Assembly (NCBI RefSeq): GCF_914768045.1
Contig: NZ_CAJZCD010000001.1
Location: 310,001-374,000 of the forward strand
Origin: Snodgrassella communis
GTDB taxonomy: Bacteria > Pseudomonadota > Gammaproteobacteria > Burkholderiales > Neisseriaceae
Direction of reading: 5' to 3'
Length of the DNA: 64,000 bases
Shown here: in pieces, positions 1-7,935 of the stretch
Position numbering within the stretch: the first letter of the stretch is position 1
How the letters are laid out: every line of letters starts with the position of its first letter
Translations under genes and position numbers: made by a program
The notes under the pieces: generated by a model
The model's input: only the letters and a program-made list of their open reading frames with translations
What the model was told of the DNA's origin: nothing
The model's database searches: none

Positions 1-825
1 ATGATGACAGCGGTTGCTTAATCTAACTTAGTGCAGACATCACTAAATCTGCTGTTTTATGTTGTCCTACACTATAACCGGCAATCTGTCGGTTAGATAA
101 ATTCAGTAGTACACATAAATAATTCCAGCAATGGTTAACACGAATATAGCTTAAGTCTGCCGCTATAATCTACTGTTTGGTACCTACATCAAATTGACGC
201 TGTAAATGATTAGCTGTGACTGCACTATTGCTTGCTATCTGATACCCTCGATAACGTTTAATCGTATACTTTGATACCAATGATAGCGACTTCATTACTC
301 GGGCAATGTAACGACGAGAAACACTGATACCTGCTTGTTGTAAAGCAAAACGAATGCGTCTGGTTCCATAGGATTGATAGCTGCGTTTAAAAATAGTCAA
401 TATTTTATCGGCGTAATGGGCAATCAATTTCCGTTTAGGGGTTTTGCACTGATAATAGGGATAATGTCTGGATATCCCTAAGCAGCGACATAATGCCGCT
501 ACAGCATAACGATGCTGGTTTGCTTTCAGGATTTTGATTTTCGTGCCATTATCAGTGCAGCCTGCTTTAGGATATCGTTTTCCATCCGTAGCTGCTTAAG
601 CTCTTTTCGTAAAGCAATTAGTTCATTTTCTTCTGGCGTGCGATTATCTTTGGTCTTAAAAGAACCGCTTTGACTAGATTGGCTTATCCAGCGGTCTAAA
701 GCGGAAAGTATTAAATCGTACTGCCTGACCAGCTCACTGCTCGATTTTCTCTGCTAATCAAGTTTAATCATTTATGCTTTGAAATCAGTACTAAAAGTGC
801 ATCGTGCGCGTTTTAGTTGATTCAT
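1..825 (-). pseudogene. Decayed IS3-family transposase (orfA/orfB), cut by window start
   Basis: Remnant of an IS3-family element read leftward. An orfA-like start at 825 (MNQLKRARCTFSTDFKA) runs into stops after 17 codons. The same stretch then encodes a leucine-rich, coiled-coil-like orfA tail (LRKELKQLRMENDILKQ) near 560-640. From 427 to 170 an 85-residue segment matches the HTH_21 part of OrfB (SYQSYGTRRIRFALQQAG). An in-frame TAG follows, and the integrase core resumes (ADLSYIRVNHCWNYL, QIAGYSVGQHKTADL) until another stop near the window edge. Several stops mean no functional transposase. No clear terminal inverted repeat was identified; the right end should lie between 826 and 900. Family assignment is secure, subgroup is not. 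Confidence 0.8.
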
Positions 826-900
826 CGTTTTTTCTTTTTAGTTGTTAAGTTTACCTTACCCCCTAAAAAAGTTGTATGAATTAGTGTAGCCTATCTAACA

Positions 901-1151
901 CTCAATGGCACTGATTTAGATTTACGTTTGCATGAAAGAAACATCACAGAAATAGATTTAACAGGTGTATGTACCGACATCTGTATTTACATACAGCCGT
1001 TGATGCTTATAACTTTAATTATAAAATAGTAATTTATCAACATGTCGTTGCCCGTTTTGATCCCACAGGATACTACTGGGTTTTAAAACATTTTCAAAAT
1101 AATTTAGAAACCGGCATAATCCAATCATTCAGATTAGTTCATAAATTATGA
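901..1151 (+). pseudogene. Remnant of an isochorismatase-type cysteine hydrolase, 5'-truncated and frameshifted
   Basis: The frame from 901 reads NGTDLDLRLHERNITEIDL then GVCTDIC, typical of the catalytic-cysteine region of nicotinamidase/isochorismatase-family hydrolases. Near 980 the homology jumps to another frame (LHTAVDAY, then IVIYQHVVARFDPTGYYW) and ends at a TGA at 1149-1151. The N-terminal half, with the catalytic Asp and Lys, is missing and is replaced by the IS3 remnant on the left. Disruption by the insertion followed by decay is the likely history (inference). The downstream 60-codon open frame is only the tail of this dead gene. Confidence 0.7.
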
Positions 1152-1181
1152 TAATAAACAAACAGCCAGATTATTTAGATA

Positions 1182-1208
1182 TAAAAAAACCTCACCAATG
1201 TGAGGTTT
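1182..1208 (-). terminator. Rho-independent terminator after tRNA-Lys
   Basis: A 9-bp perfect stem (AAACCTCAC / GTGAGGTTT, loop CAAT, 1187-1208) is followed on the minus strand by a run of T (complement of the A-run at 1182-1189). It lies about 30 bases past the 3' end of tRNA-Lys and would end the tRNA transcript. Confidence 0.75.
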
Positions 1209-1237
1209 AATTCACCTTACCATAAAGTAAGGATTTT

Positions 1238-1313
1238 TGGTGGGTCGTGAGCGATTCGAACGCTCGACCAACGGATTAAAAGTCCGCTGCTCTACCGACT
1301 GAGCTAACGACCC
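1238..1313 (-). tRNA. tRNA-Lys (anticodon TTT)
   Basis: The 76-base reverse complement folds as a cloverleaf. The acceptor GGGTCGT pairs with ACGACCC, the D-arm contains AGCTCAGTCGGTAGAGC, the anticodon loop is CTTTTAA (TTT), and the T-arm contains GTTCGAATC. An encoded CCA is present (1238-1240). It is second in a two-tRNA transcript behind tRNA-Asn, only 2 bases apart. Confidence 0.95.
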
Positions 1314-1315
1314 TT

Positions 1316-1391
1316 TGGCTCCCCGACCAGGGCTCGAACCTGGGACCTGCGGATTAACAGTCCGTCGCTCTACCGACTGAGCTATCAGGGA
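1316..1391 (-). tRNA. tRNA-Asn (anticodon GTT)
   Basis: A 76-base cloverleaf: acceptor TCCCTGA pairs with TCGGGGA, anticodon loop CTGTTAA gives GTT, T-loop GTTCGAGCC, encoded CCA at 1316-1318. It is first in the leftward tRNA pair and sits just downstream of a strong promoter. Confidence 0.95.
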
Positions 1392-1403
1392 AAGGAAGAG
1401 CGC

Positions 1404-1432
1404 ATTATAGAGACCGTTATTCAGTTCGTCAA
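1404..1432 (-). promoter_or_regulatory. Sigma-70 promoter of the tRNA-Asn/tRNA-Lys unit
   Basis: On the minus strand TTGACG (-35, 1427-1432) is separated by 17 bases from a perfect TATAAT (-10, 1404-1409). The expected transcription start near 1397 is about 6 bases before tRNA-Asn. Confidence 0.85.
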
Positions 1433-1804
1433 GCGTTTTCAGCTACCCTATCTCTAAAATAGGCTATAAATAATGCAAACCTTTGGTAATCTTATATATT
1501 TAATTGCAATGATTGCTTTGGTTCTATTAATTGCATTTTTAAATATATTTCATTTGTTTTATTTTCTATTCCACCCCCCCTCTATTTTGTCTCAAATCTA
1601 GTGTAATGTTGCTCCGTTTTATGCGTATCAAGAGGATAGCGTATAGATTTATTCGGTCTTACCGCATACTTCTTGATAACTATAAAAATGAGTAATAGTC
1701 AAGACAACTTAGACAATAAAAATTTTGTTTTGCTGTTTAAGGTAGAGAGCAATTGCTACCGTGCTTCTTTCTAAGATGATTGATGAGTTATTTCTTATTT
1801 TCTT
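1433..1804. other. Intergenic, no gene seen
   Basis: AT-rich spacer between the tRNA promoter and the ato control region. No credible coding frame. An inverted repeat (TATCAAGA at 1626-1633 against TCTTGATA at 1671-1678) has a loop too long to interpret. Confidence 0.5.
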
Positions 1805-1842
1805 TGTGCAATTTTTTTTGCGTCCATGTGCAAATTTCTGCA
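1805..1842 (+). promoter_or_regulatory. Probable AtoC-binding region upstream of atoD
   Basis: TGTGCAAATTTCTGCA (1827-1842) matches, as I recall it, one arm of the inverted AtoC site described upstream of E. coli atoD. A related direct copy starts at 1805 (TGTGCAATTTTTTTTGC). The two lie about 110-150 bases before the start predicted from the sigma-54 promoter at 1929-1944, a normal distance for an enhancer-binding protein. Here the copies are in tandem rather than inverted. The match is visible in the sequence; binding by the AtoC encoded at 7936-9330 is inferred. Confidence 0.6.
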
Positions 1843-1928
1843 CCGTCTCCAGTATAAATTGATTGAATTCATTATTAATTTATTATTAATAATCAATATA
1901 TTATATTTTTATTCTTATGAATCAAATA

Positions 1929-1944
1929 TGGTATACGAATTGCA
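1929..1944 (+). promoter_or_regulatory. Sigma-54 (-24/-12) promoter of the ato operon
   Basis: TGG (1929-1931), 8 bases, then TTGCA (1940-1944) gives the invariant GG-N10-GC spacing with a full TTGCA -12 element. It lies about 60 bases before the atoD start. The operon carries its own sigma-54 activator (AtoC), and an AtoC-like site lies at the proper upstream distance, so this is probably the main ato promoter. An rpoN gene must exist elsewhere in the genome for it to work. Confidence 0.7.
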
Positions 1945-2004
1945 ATAGCAAAGTAGCTATGCTTAAGCATAGATGAATATTTAACGTGCAACAAGGAGTC
2001 GTTG

Positions 2005-2661
2005 ATGCAAAAAAAATTAATCACTACCGATAAAATCGGGGATTTTCTTAAAGACGGTATGACGATTATGTATGGCGGTTTTATGGGGTGTGGTACGCCG
2101 TCAAAGATTGTTAATACGATTCTGGAATCGGGTATTAAGGACATAACGCTTATCGGTAATGATACAGCTTTTGTAGATACTGGCGTAGGTCCTCTGATTA
2201 GTAATAATCAAGTAAAAAAAGTTATTACTTCCCATATCGGCACCAATCGTGAAACAGGCAGAAAAATGATTGCGGGCGAGATTGAGGTTGAACTAGTGCC
2301 TCAGGGTACGCTGGCTGAACGGATTCGTTGCGGTGGTGCCGGATTAGGTGGTGTTTTAACACCTACTGGTGTCGGTACGATTGTTGCTGAAGGCAAGGAA
2401 ATCTTATTGGTTAATGGTCGCGAGTACTTGCTTGAGCTGCCACTGCGGGCTGATTTGGCCATTATACATGCTCATCAGGCTGATTATAACGGTAATCTGG
2501 TTTATCAATATGCTGCGCGTAATTTCAATCCTTTGATTGCTACTGCTGCCGATACGGTGATTGCTCAGGTTGATGAGCTGGTAGAAGTTGGTCAGATTCA
2601 TCCGGATGCTGTGATGACACCAGCAGCATTAGTTGATTTTATGGTTAGCACTAACGATTAA
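2005..2661 (+). CDS. atoD: Acetoacetate:CoA transferase, alpha subunit
   Basis: Subunit A of the acetyl-CoA:acetoacetate CoA-transferase, a cytoplasmic heteromer with AtoA that moves CoA from acetyl-CoA to acetoacetate and other short-chain fatty acids. The 218-residue product carries the CoA-transferase family I signatures: the early glycine-rich loop ([10 protein letters not shown]), the ETGRKM region, and [21 protein letters not shown] 2005 is preferred because AAGGAG (1993-1998) sits 6 bases before it; an upstream in-frame TTG is one codon earlier. It is the first gene of atoD-atoA-atoE-thiolase, 11 bases before atoA, under the sigma-54 promoter and AtoC-like site just upstream. Confidence 0.93.
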   Translation: MQKKLITTDKIGDFLKDGMTIMYGGFMGCGTPSKIVNTILESGIKDITLIGNDTAFVDTGVGPLISNNQVKKVITSHIGTNRETGRKMIAGEIEVELVPQGTLAERIRCGGAGLGGVLTPTGVGTIVAEGKEILLVNGREYLLELPLRADLAIIHAHQADYNGNLVYQYAARNFNPLIATAADTVIAQVDELVEVGQIHPDAVMTPAALVDFMVSTND

Positions 2662-2672
2662 GGGAAATGACA

Positions 2673-3338
2673 ATGGATAAAAAAGAATTAATTGCTCGCC
2701 GTGTTGCGCAGGAATTACGCGATGGTGATGTTGTTAATCTGGGGATTGGTTTGCCAACTCAGGTAGTTAACTATTTACCTGAAGGTGTCAATATTACTCT
2801 GCAATCAGAAAATGGCTTTCTAGGTTTGGGGCCGAAAACAGTTGACGAACCAAATATTGTCAATGCGGGCGGACAGCCCTGTGGTGTTGTTCCCGGTGCA
2901 GCGATGTTTGATAGTGCATTTTCTTTTACGCTGATTCGTGGCGGACACGTGGATGCTTGTGTACTCGGGGGATTGGAAGTTGATCAGCATGCCAATCTGG
3001 CAAACTGGATGGTACCGGGCAAAATGGTGCCGGGTATGGGTGGCGCAATGGATCTGGTTACTGGGGCAAAAAAGGTGATTATTGCCATGGAACATTGTAC
3101 TAAAACTGGTGAACCTAAGATCTTACCTGAATGTAGTTTACCGCTTACAGCTAAAGGCAAGGTAAGTATGGTTATTACTGAGCTGGCAGTATTTGAATTC
3201 AGAAATGGGCAGCTGTATTTGATTGAAACGGCTGAAGGAGTGGATGTTGATACGGTAAAAGCGCATACCACAGCAGAATTTATTGTCGCCGATGATTTGC
3301 GAACTATGTCCATTACTACAGGAGAACAGGCTTTATGA
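2673..3338 (+). CDS. atoA: Acetoacetate:CoA transferase, beta subunit
   Basis: Catalytic subunit B of the acetoacetate:CoA transferase. The 221-residue protein has the SENG active-site motif (QSENGFLG), which places the glutamate that forms the CoA-thioester intermediate at residue 46. GIGLPT and GGHVDACVLGG are also typical of the family. Start 2673 is chosen over the in-frame ATG at 2667 because the AGGGAA ribosome site abuts 2667 but lies about 8 bases before 2673, and because the N-terminus MDKKELIARRVAQELRDGD is the usual one. The stop overlaps the atoE start (ATGA), suggesting translational coupling. Confidence 0.93.
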   Translation: MDKKELIARRVAQELRDGDVVNLGIGLPTQVVNYLPEGVNITLQSENGFLGLGPKTVDEPNIVNAGGQPCGVVPGAAMFDSAFSFTLIRGGHVDACVLGGLEVDQHANLANWMVPGKMVPGMGGAMDLVTGAKKVIIAMEHCTKTGEPKILPECSLPLTAKGKVSMVITELAVFEFRNGQLYLIETAEGVDVDTVKAHTTAEFIVADDLRTMSITTGEQAL

Positions 3339-4681
3339 TTTCACGTTTGTCCAGACATACTACTAATCTGGTGAGTAAATACCTGCCTGATCCTTTGATT
3401 TTTGCCTTATTGCTTACCTTTATCATTTTTTTTATGGCCTGGGGATTAACGGATTCACAACCGCTAGGTCTGGTGAAAATGTGGGGGGATGGATTCTGGA
3501 ATTTGTTGGCCTTTGGCATGCAAATGGCGCTGATTGTGGTTACCGGTCATGCTTTAGCCAGTTCACCACCCGTTAAATCTGTTCTGGTTTCTATTGCCTC
3601 ACTAGCCAAGACTCCTACTCAGGCAGCGATGCTGGTTACCTTTGTGGGTTCTATTGCCTGTATTCTAAACTGGGGATTCGGGCTGGTTGTGGGTGCGATG
3701 CTGGCCAAGGAAGTTGCCAGACAAGTTAAGAATGTTGATTATGGATTGCTGATTGCCTGCGCTTATATTGCCTTCATGACATGGGGTGGTGGTTTGTCCG
3801 GTTCAATGCCTTTAATGGCTGCAACTCCCGGCAATCCGGTTGCACACCTGATGGTTTCTGATTCCAATCCACAGGGAATTATTCCGATTTCACAGACAAT
3901 GTTTTCCGCCAGTAATATTTTTATTACAGGCATGCTGATCATCTGCTTACCTCTTCTCGTGCGTTTTATGGTTAGAACTGACGGTAAGGTAAATGTGGTT
4001 AATCCTGAGTTACTGGCACCAGAACCTGATTTTCAGCGCAAACTTGACCGGGAAACGGCCACTATAGCTGAAAAACTGGAAGAAAGTAAATTGCTTTCTT
4101 TATTGGTGGGGGCACTGGGTATTAGTTATCTGCTGATTTATTTTTATCACAGTGGTTTTAATATCACGATTAATACTGTTAATCTGATTTTTCTGACTGC
4201 TGGTGTGTTATTGCACCGTACGCCTATGGCCTATATGCGTGCTGTATCCAATGCAGCCAGAAGCACAGCCGGTATTATTATTCAATTTCCGTTCTATGCG
4301 GGCATTCAGTTAATGATGGAACATTCCGGTCTGGGTGGCTTAATTACTGAATTCTTTATCAATATTGCCAGCAAAGATACTTTCCCTATCTGGACATTCT
4401 TCAGCTCCGGCATTATCAACTTTGCCGTACCTTCAGGTGGCGGTCATTGGGTTATTCAAGGTCCATTCGTTATTCCGGCTGCGCAGGCTCTGGGCGCTGA
4501 TTTAGGTAAATCCACTATGGCAATTGCCTATGGTGAACAATGGATGAATATGTTGCAGCCATTCTGGGCATTACCTGCACTGGCCATTGCTGGTCTCGGA
4601 GTACGGGACATTATGGGTTACTGTATGACGGCATTAATTTTCACTACGCCCATATTCCTGATTGGATTGTACTTTTTCTAG
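3335..4681 (+). CDS. atoE: Short-chain fatty acid transporter, AtoE family
   Basis: A 448-residue, strongly hydrophobic inner-membrane protein of the AtoE family, with about ten or more predicted membrane spans, which imports short-chain fatty acids or acetoacetate. Recognisable segments are the N-terminal KYLPDPLIFALLLT, the NWGFGLVVGAMLAKE region, and the conserved FAVPSGGGHWVIQGP near residue 370. The start overlaps the atoA stop by four bases. Placed between the CoA transferase and the thiolase, it supplies substrate for the pathway. Substrate preference cannot be read from sequence. Confidence 0.9.
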   Translation: MISRLSRHTTNLVSKYLPDPLIFALLLTFIIFFMAWGLTDSQPLGLVKMWGDGFWNLLAFGMQMALIVVTGHALASSPPVKSVLVSIASLAKTPTQAAMLVTFVGSIACILNWGFGLVVGAMLAKEVARQVKNVDYGLLIACAYIAFMTWGGGLSGSMPLMAATPGNPVAHLMVSDSNPQGIIPISQTMFSASNIFITGMLIICLPLLVRFMVRTDGKVNVVNPELLAPEPDFQRKLDRETATIAEKLEESKLLSLLVGALGISYLLIYFYHSGFNITINTVNLIFLTAGVLLHRTPMAYMRAVSNAARSTAGIIIQFPFYAGIQLMMEHSGLGGLITEFFINIASKDTFPIWTFFSSGIINFAVPSGGGHWVIQGPFVIPAAQALGADLGKSTMAIAYGEQWMNMLQPFWALPALAIAGLGVRDIMGYCMTALIFTTPIFLIGLYFF

Positions 4682-4699
4682 ATAAAAAAGGAGTTTACG

Positions 4700-5881
4700 A
4701 TGACAAAAACCGTAATAGTTAGTGCAGCTCGCACGGCCATTGGTAGTTTTAATGGTTCACTGGCCACAGTAAATGCGATTGATTTGGGCAAAACTGTTAT
4801 TGATGAAGCATTGAAACGTGCTGCACTTGATGCCAGTTTGGTGAATGAAGTTATTATGGGTAATGTGCTACAGGCGGGGCTGGGACAGAATCCTGCCCGA
4901 CAGGCCGCACTGGGCGCAGGTATTCCCAGCACCGTACCAGCATTTACCATTAATAAGGTATGTGGCAGTGGCCTGAAGTCAGTCGTACTGGCAACACAAA
5001 GTATTTTAGCAGGCGACAATGATGTTGTTGTGGCCGGTGGAATGGAAAACATGTCTCAGGCTCCCTATCTGCTTGGCAGCAAAGCACGCTGGGGGCTGAA
5101 AATGGGGAATGCGGAACTGTATGACACAATGGTGAATGATGGTTTAACCTGCGCTACCAACCATTATCATATGGGAATTACGGCGGAAAATATTGCCGAA
5201 CAATATGCTATCAGCCGACAGGAACAGGATGAACTGGCATTGCGTTCACAGCAGCTAGCCACTCAGGCCATTAATAATGGTGAATTTGCAGAAGAAATTG
5301 TGCCTGTGACCATCAGTTCGCGTAAGGGCGATATTATCTTTAAACAGGATGAATATCCCAAAGCAGACACCAGTTTGGAAGGTCTGGCTAAACTTCGACC
5401 TGCCTTTAAAAAAGATGGCACCGTCACAGCTGGCAATTCCTCAGGCATTAATGATGGTGCGGCTGCCATAGTTCTGATGTCAGAAACCAAAGCCAAAGAA
5501 TTGGGATTAAAACCACTGGCGTATATTCGCAGCTATGCATCTGGTGGTGTAGATCCCAGCGTAATGGGTCTGGGCCCGGTACCGGCAACCCGACTGGCTT
5601 TACAAAAAGCCTCACTGGAGCTATCTGACATCGATTTAATTGAGGCAAATGAAGCTTTCGCTGCCCAGTTTCTCGGGGTGGGACGTGAGCTGAATTTTGA
5701 TATGGACAAAACCAATATACATGGTGGTGCCATTGCACTGGGTCACCCTATTGGCGCCAGTGGCGCACGTATTCTGATTACTCTGCTTTATTCCATGCTC
5801 CATCGTGATAAACAGCTGGGACTGGCAACATTGTGTATCGGTGGCGGACAAGGTACAACAGTCATTCTGGAACGCTGTTAA
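4700..5881 (+). CDS. atoB: Acetyl-CoA C-acetyltransferase (thiolase)
   Basis: A 393-residue biosynthetic/degradative thiolase, the usual length. It splits acetoacetyl-CoA made by AtoDA into two acetyl-CoA. All catalytic residues are present: Cys88 (KVCGSGLKS), His349 ([10 protein letters not shown]) and Cys379 (LCIGGGQG), plus the NEAFAAQ motif. A good ribosome site (AAAGGAG) lies just before the ATG. It is last in the ato structural operon, 18 bases after atoE, and is followed by two hairpins. The symbol follows position and function; phbA/thl naming would be equally valid. Confidence 0.93.
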   Translation: MTKTVIVSAARTAIGSFNGSLATVNAIDLGKTVIDEALKRAALDASLVNEVIMGNVLQAGLGQNPARQAALGAGIPSTVPAFTINKVCGSGLKSVVLATQSILAGDNDVVVAGGMENMSQAPYLLGSKARWGLKMGNAELYDTMVNDGLTCATNHYHMGITAENIAEQYAISRQEQDELALRSQQLATQAINNGEFAEEIVPVTISSRKGDIIFKQDEYPKADTSLEGLAKLRPAFKKDGTVTAGNSSGINDGAAAIVLMSETKAKELGLKPLAYIRSYASGGVDPSVMGLGPVPATRLALQKASLELSDIDLIEANEAFAAQFLGVGRELNFDMDKTNIHGGAIALGHPIGASGARILITLLYSMLHRDKQLGLATLCIGGGQGTTVILERC

Positions 5882-5886
5882 CAATA

Positions 5887-5978
5887 ACCCGATAATACTA
5901 ATGGTTATATTTGGTTATCGGGTATGTTATTAAGTTAAGCAGTCAGGCAATATGGAATTCATCTGATATTGCCTGACT
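5887..5978 (+). terminator. Two successive hairpins after the ato thiolase
   Basis: ACCCGATAA / TTATCGGGT (5887-5895 with 5915-5923) is followed by a perfect 13-bp stem AGTCAGGCAATAT / ATATTGCCTGACT (5941-5953 with 5966-5978). Neither has a strong U-tract, so they may attenuate or process the transcript rather than fully stop it before the atoSC genes. Confidence 0.5.
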
Positions 5979-6094
5979 TGTTAAACTGAATAATTTACCC
6001 GATAATTCAAATTAATTTAGATGAATATTTCAGCTGATAGCTGGTCTGATACTGCAACACTAGTTTATTGATAATCATGGATATCTGAGCACTT

Positions 6095-7915
6095 ATGCAT
6101 GCCTTTTTACTTCAGCGCCTGTATCCAGACAGAATCAGTGCCCGTATTTTTTTGCTGGTAACATTTCTGTCCTGTTTTTCAATTTTTATTTGTGCAGTAT
6201 TAATTGATAAAGAAGGACGTGAGCTACTCAGGCAGGAAAAAAGCCAAAAACTCTATGCTGTTACAAAAACATTAGATTTGCTTTTAGGGGATGCCTATCA
6301 GCACATTGATAAGAATTTACCCAAGGCACAGCAGATTGCACAACTTAATCAGTATCTGTCTCCCAGAGTTGAGCCGTTACTGAAAGATATGCCGAGTATT
6401 GCGGCCGGTTATTATCACAAACAGCTGGATGCGATTATAGTCTATGCGCCACAATCTGCGTACGGTGTAAATGTTGGAAAATCTATTGCTGCCACACACA
6501 AAGGGCGCAAAGTGATGCAAAGTGGCCTGCACATGATTGATATTGGTGAACAGGTTAGAGGCAATATCATGAATGCCATGATTCCTATTGTGCGCAATAA
6601 CCAGATCCTTGGTTATATCTGGGCTAATGAAACATTGGATGATATTGAAAAACAAACATTTGTATTTGACAAGAGTGTTATAACCATCAGCTTAATTTGT
6701 ATGCTAAGCTGTATCTGTATTGCATCTTTTTTATCCAGAAAGCTGAATACTGATGTTAATTTAATCAGACAAGGCTTGGAAAAACTGCCCTTTTCACTTG
6801 ATTTGCGCCTGCCTGTTATTCGCGGAGAATTAAATGAAATTGTGAATGGAATCAACAATCTGGCTGAAAAGCTCAGAAAAACCAAAACCATGAACGAATT
6901 GATTCTGGAAAACACACTGGATGGCGTGATTACTGTAGATAATAATGGTTCCATAACCATGTTAAATCCGGCAGCAGAAAAAATAACCGGTTATCAGCTT
7001 GAACAAATACTGGGGCAACCTTATACAACCATAATCGATGATAAAAATTTTCAAAGCCCGTTATTGGATACCTTATACAATGGTATTGATCATATCGGGG
7101 TCGAGGTAGATTTTCCGGTTGCCGGACGAATCATCAGAATTTCTGCCAGTACCAGCCACCTAAAAAATCATCAAGGTCAAATAATTGGCGCAGTGGTTAT
7201 TTTTAAAGATATCACTGAGAGAAAAGAAGTAGAAAAATTAATCCAGCAAACAGAACGTCTGGTTGCGCTGGGTGAATTGATGGCAGGCATTGCTCATGAA
7301 ATCCGCAATCCATTGGCAGCAGTACGCGGTTTTGTCCAGTATCTGCAAAATGATGTCTCACGCACGGAACAAAATGAATATATTGACATTATTCTGAAAG
7401 AAGTTGATTCCATCAATCTGGTCATCCAGCAACTGCTGGATTTCTCAGTGCCCTCTAAAAACTATTATGTTTCTGTGCAGTTAAATACTTTGATTGAAGA
7501 AGTACTGGTATTGATTAACTCATCACACCGATCAAATAACATCAACCTAACTCTTACTTTAACCAATCCGTTACCATCGCTGTATCTGGATAAAGAATTA
7601 ATCAAACAGGCATTATTGAATTTATTAATTAATGCTATTCAGGCAATCAAAGATCACGGTGATATTGAAATATCTACATTATTGTCTGAAAACCAGAAGT
7701 ATCAATTGATTCGGATAAAAGATAACGGTGAAGGTATAAAAAAAGAATTGATGGATAAAATCTTTATGCCGTTTTTTACAACCAAAATTTCTGGTACAGG
7801 CCTTGGGCTGGCTATGGTACAGAAAATAGTTTCTTCTCATAAAGGAAAAATCAGCATTAAAAATAATGAGAACAGCAGTGGTGTTACTGTTGAAGTAGCA
7901 CTTCCCATTAACTGA
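6095..7915 (+). CDS. atoS: Sensor histidine kinase AtoS-like
   Basis: A 606-residue membrane histidine kinase. A first membrane segment lies near residues 18-36, followed by a periplasmic sensor of about 150 residues, a second membrane segment near 190-210, a linker/HAMP, and a PAS domain (roughly 265-370, ILENTLDGVITVDN then VVIFKDITERK). The HisKA domain carries His401 (MAGIAHEIRNPLAAVRG), and the HATPase domain has N (LLNLLINAIQAI), G1 (IKDNGEGI) and G2 (GTGLGLAMV) boxes. It is followed 20 bases later by atoC. This pairing, directly behind an ato operon, supports AtoS: sensing acetoacetate or a related signal and phosphorylating AtoC. The ligand is inferred from context only. Confidence 0.85.
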   Translation: MHAFLLQRLYPDRISARIFLLVTFLSCFSIFICAVLIDKEGRELLRQEKSQKLYAVTKTLDLLLGDAYQHIDKNLPKAQQIAQLNQYLSPRVEPLLKDMPSIAAGYYHKQLDAIIVYAPQSAYGVNVGKSIAATHKGRKVMQSGLHMIDIGEQVRGNIMNAMIPIVRNNQILGYIWANETLDDIEKQTFVFDKSVITISLICMLSCICIASFLSRKLNTDVNLIRQGLEKLPFSLDLRLPVIRGELNEIVNGINNLAEKLRKTKTMNELILENTLDGVITVDNNGSITMLNPAAEKITGYQLEQILGQPYTTIIDDKNFQSPLLDTLYNGIDHIGVEVDFPVAGRIIRISASTSHLKNHQGQIIGAVVIFKDITERKEVEKLIQQTERLVALGELMAGIAHEIRNPLAAVRGFVQYLQNDVSRTEQNEYIDIILKEVDSINLVIQQLLDFSVPSKNYYVSVQLNTLIEEVLVLINSSHRSNNINLTLTLTNPLPSLYLDKELIKQALLNLLINAIQAIKDHGDIEISTLLSENQKYQLIRIKDNGEGIKKELMDKIFMPFFTTKISGTGLGLAMVQKIVSSHKGKISIKNNENSSGVTVEVALPIN

Positions 7916-7935
7916 TACAAGATAATCTGTAATTT

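Noticed and set aside
1621-1680. Inverted repeat TATCAAGA/TCTTGATA as an operator
   Set aside because: Only 8 bp with a 37-base loop in AT-rich DNA; no gene relation.
2002-2004. TTG as the atoD start
   Set aside because: ATG at 2005 has better spacing to AAGGAG and matches the family N-terminus.
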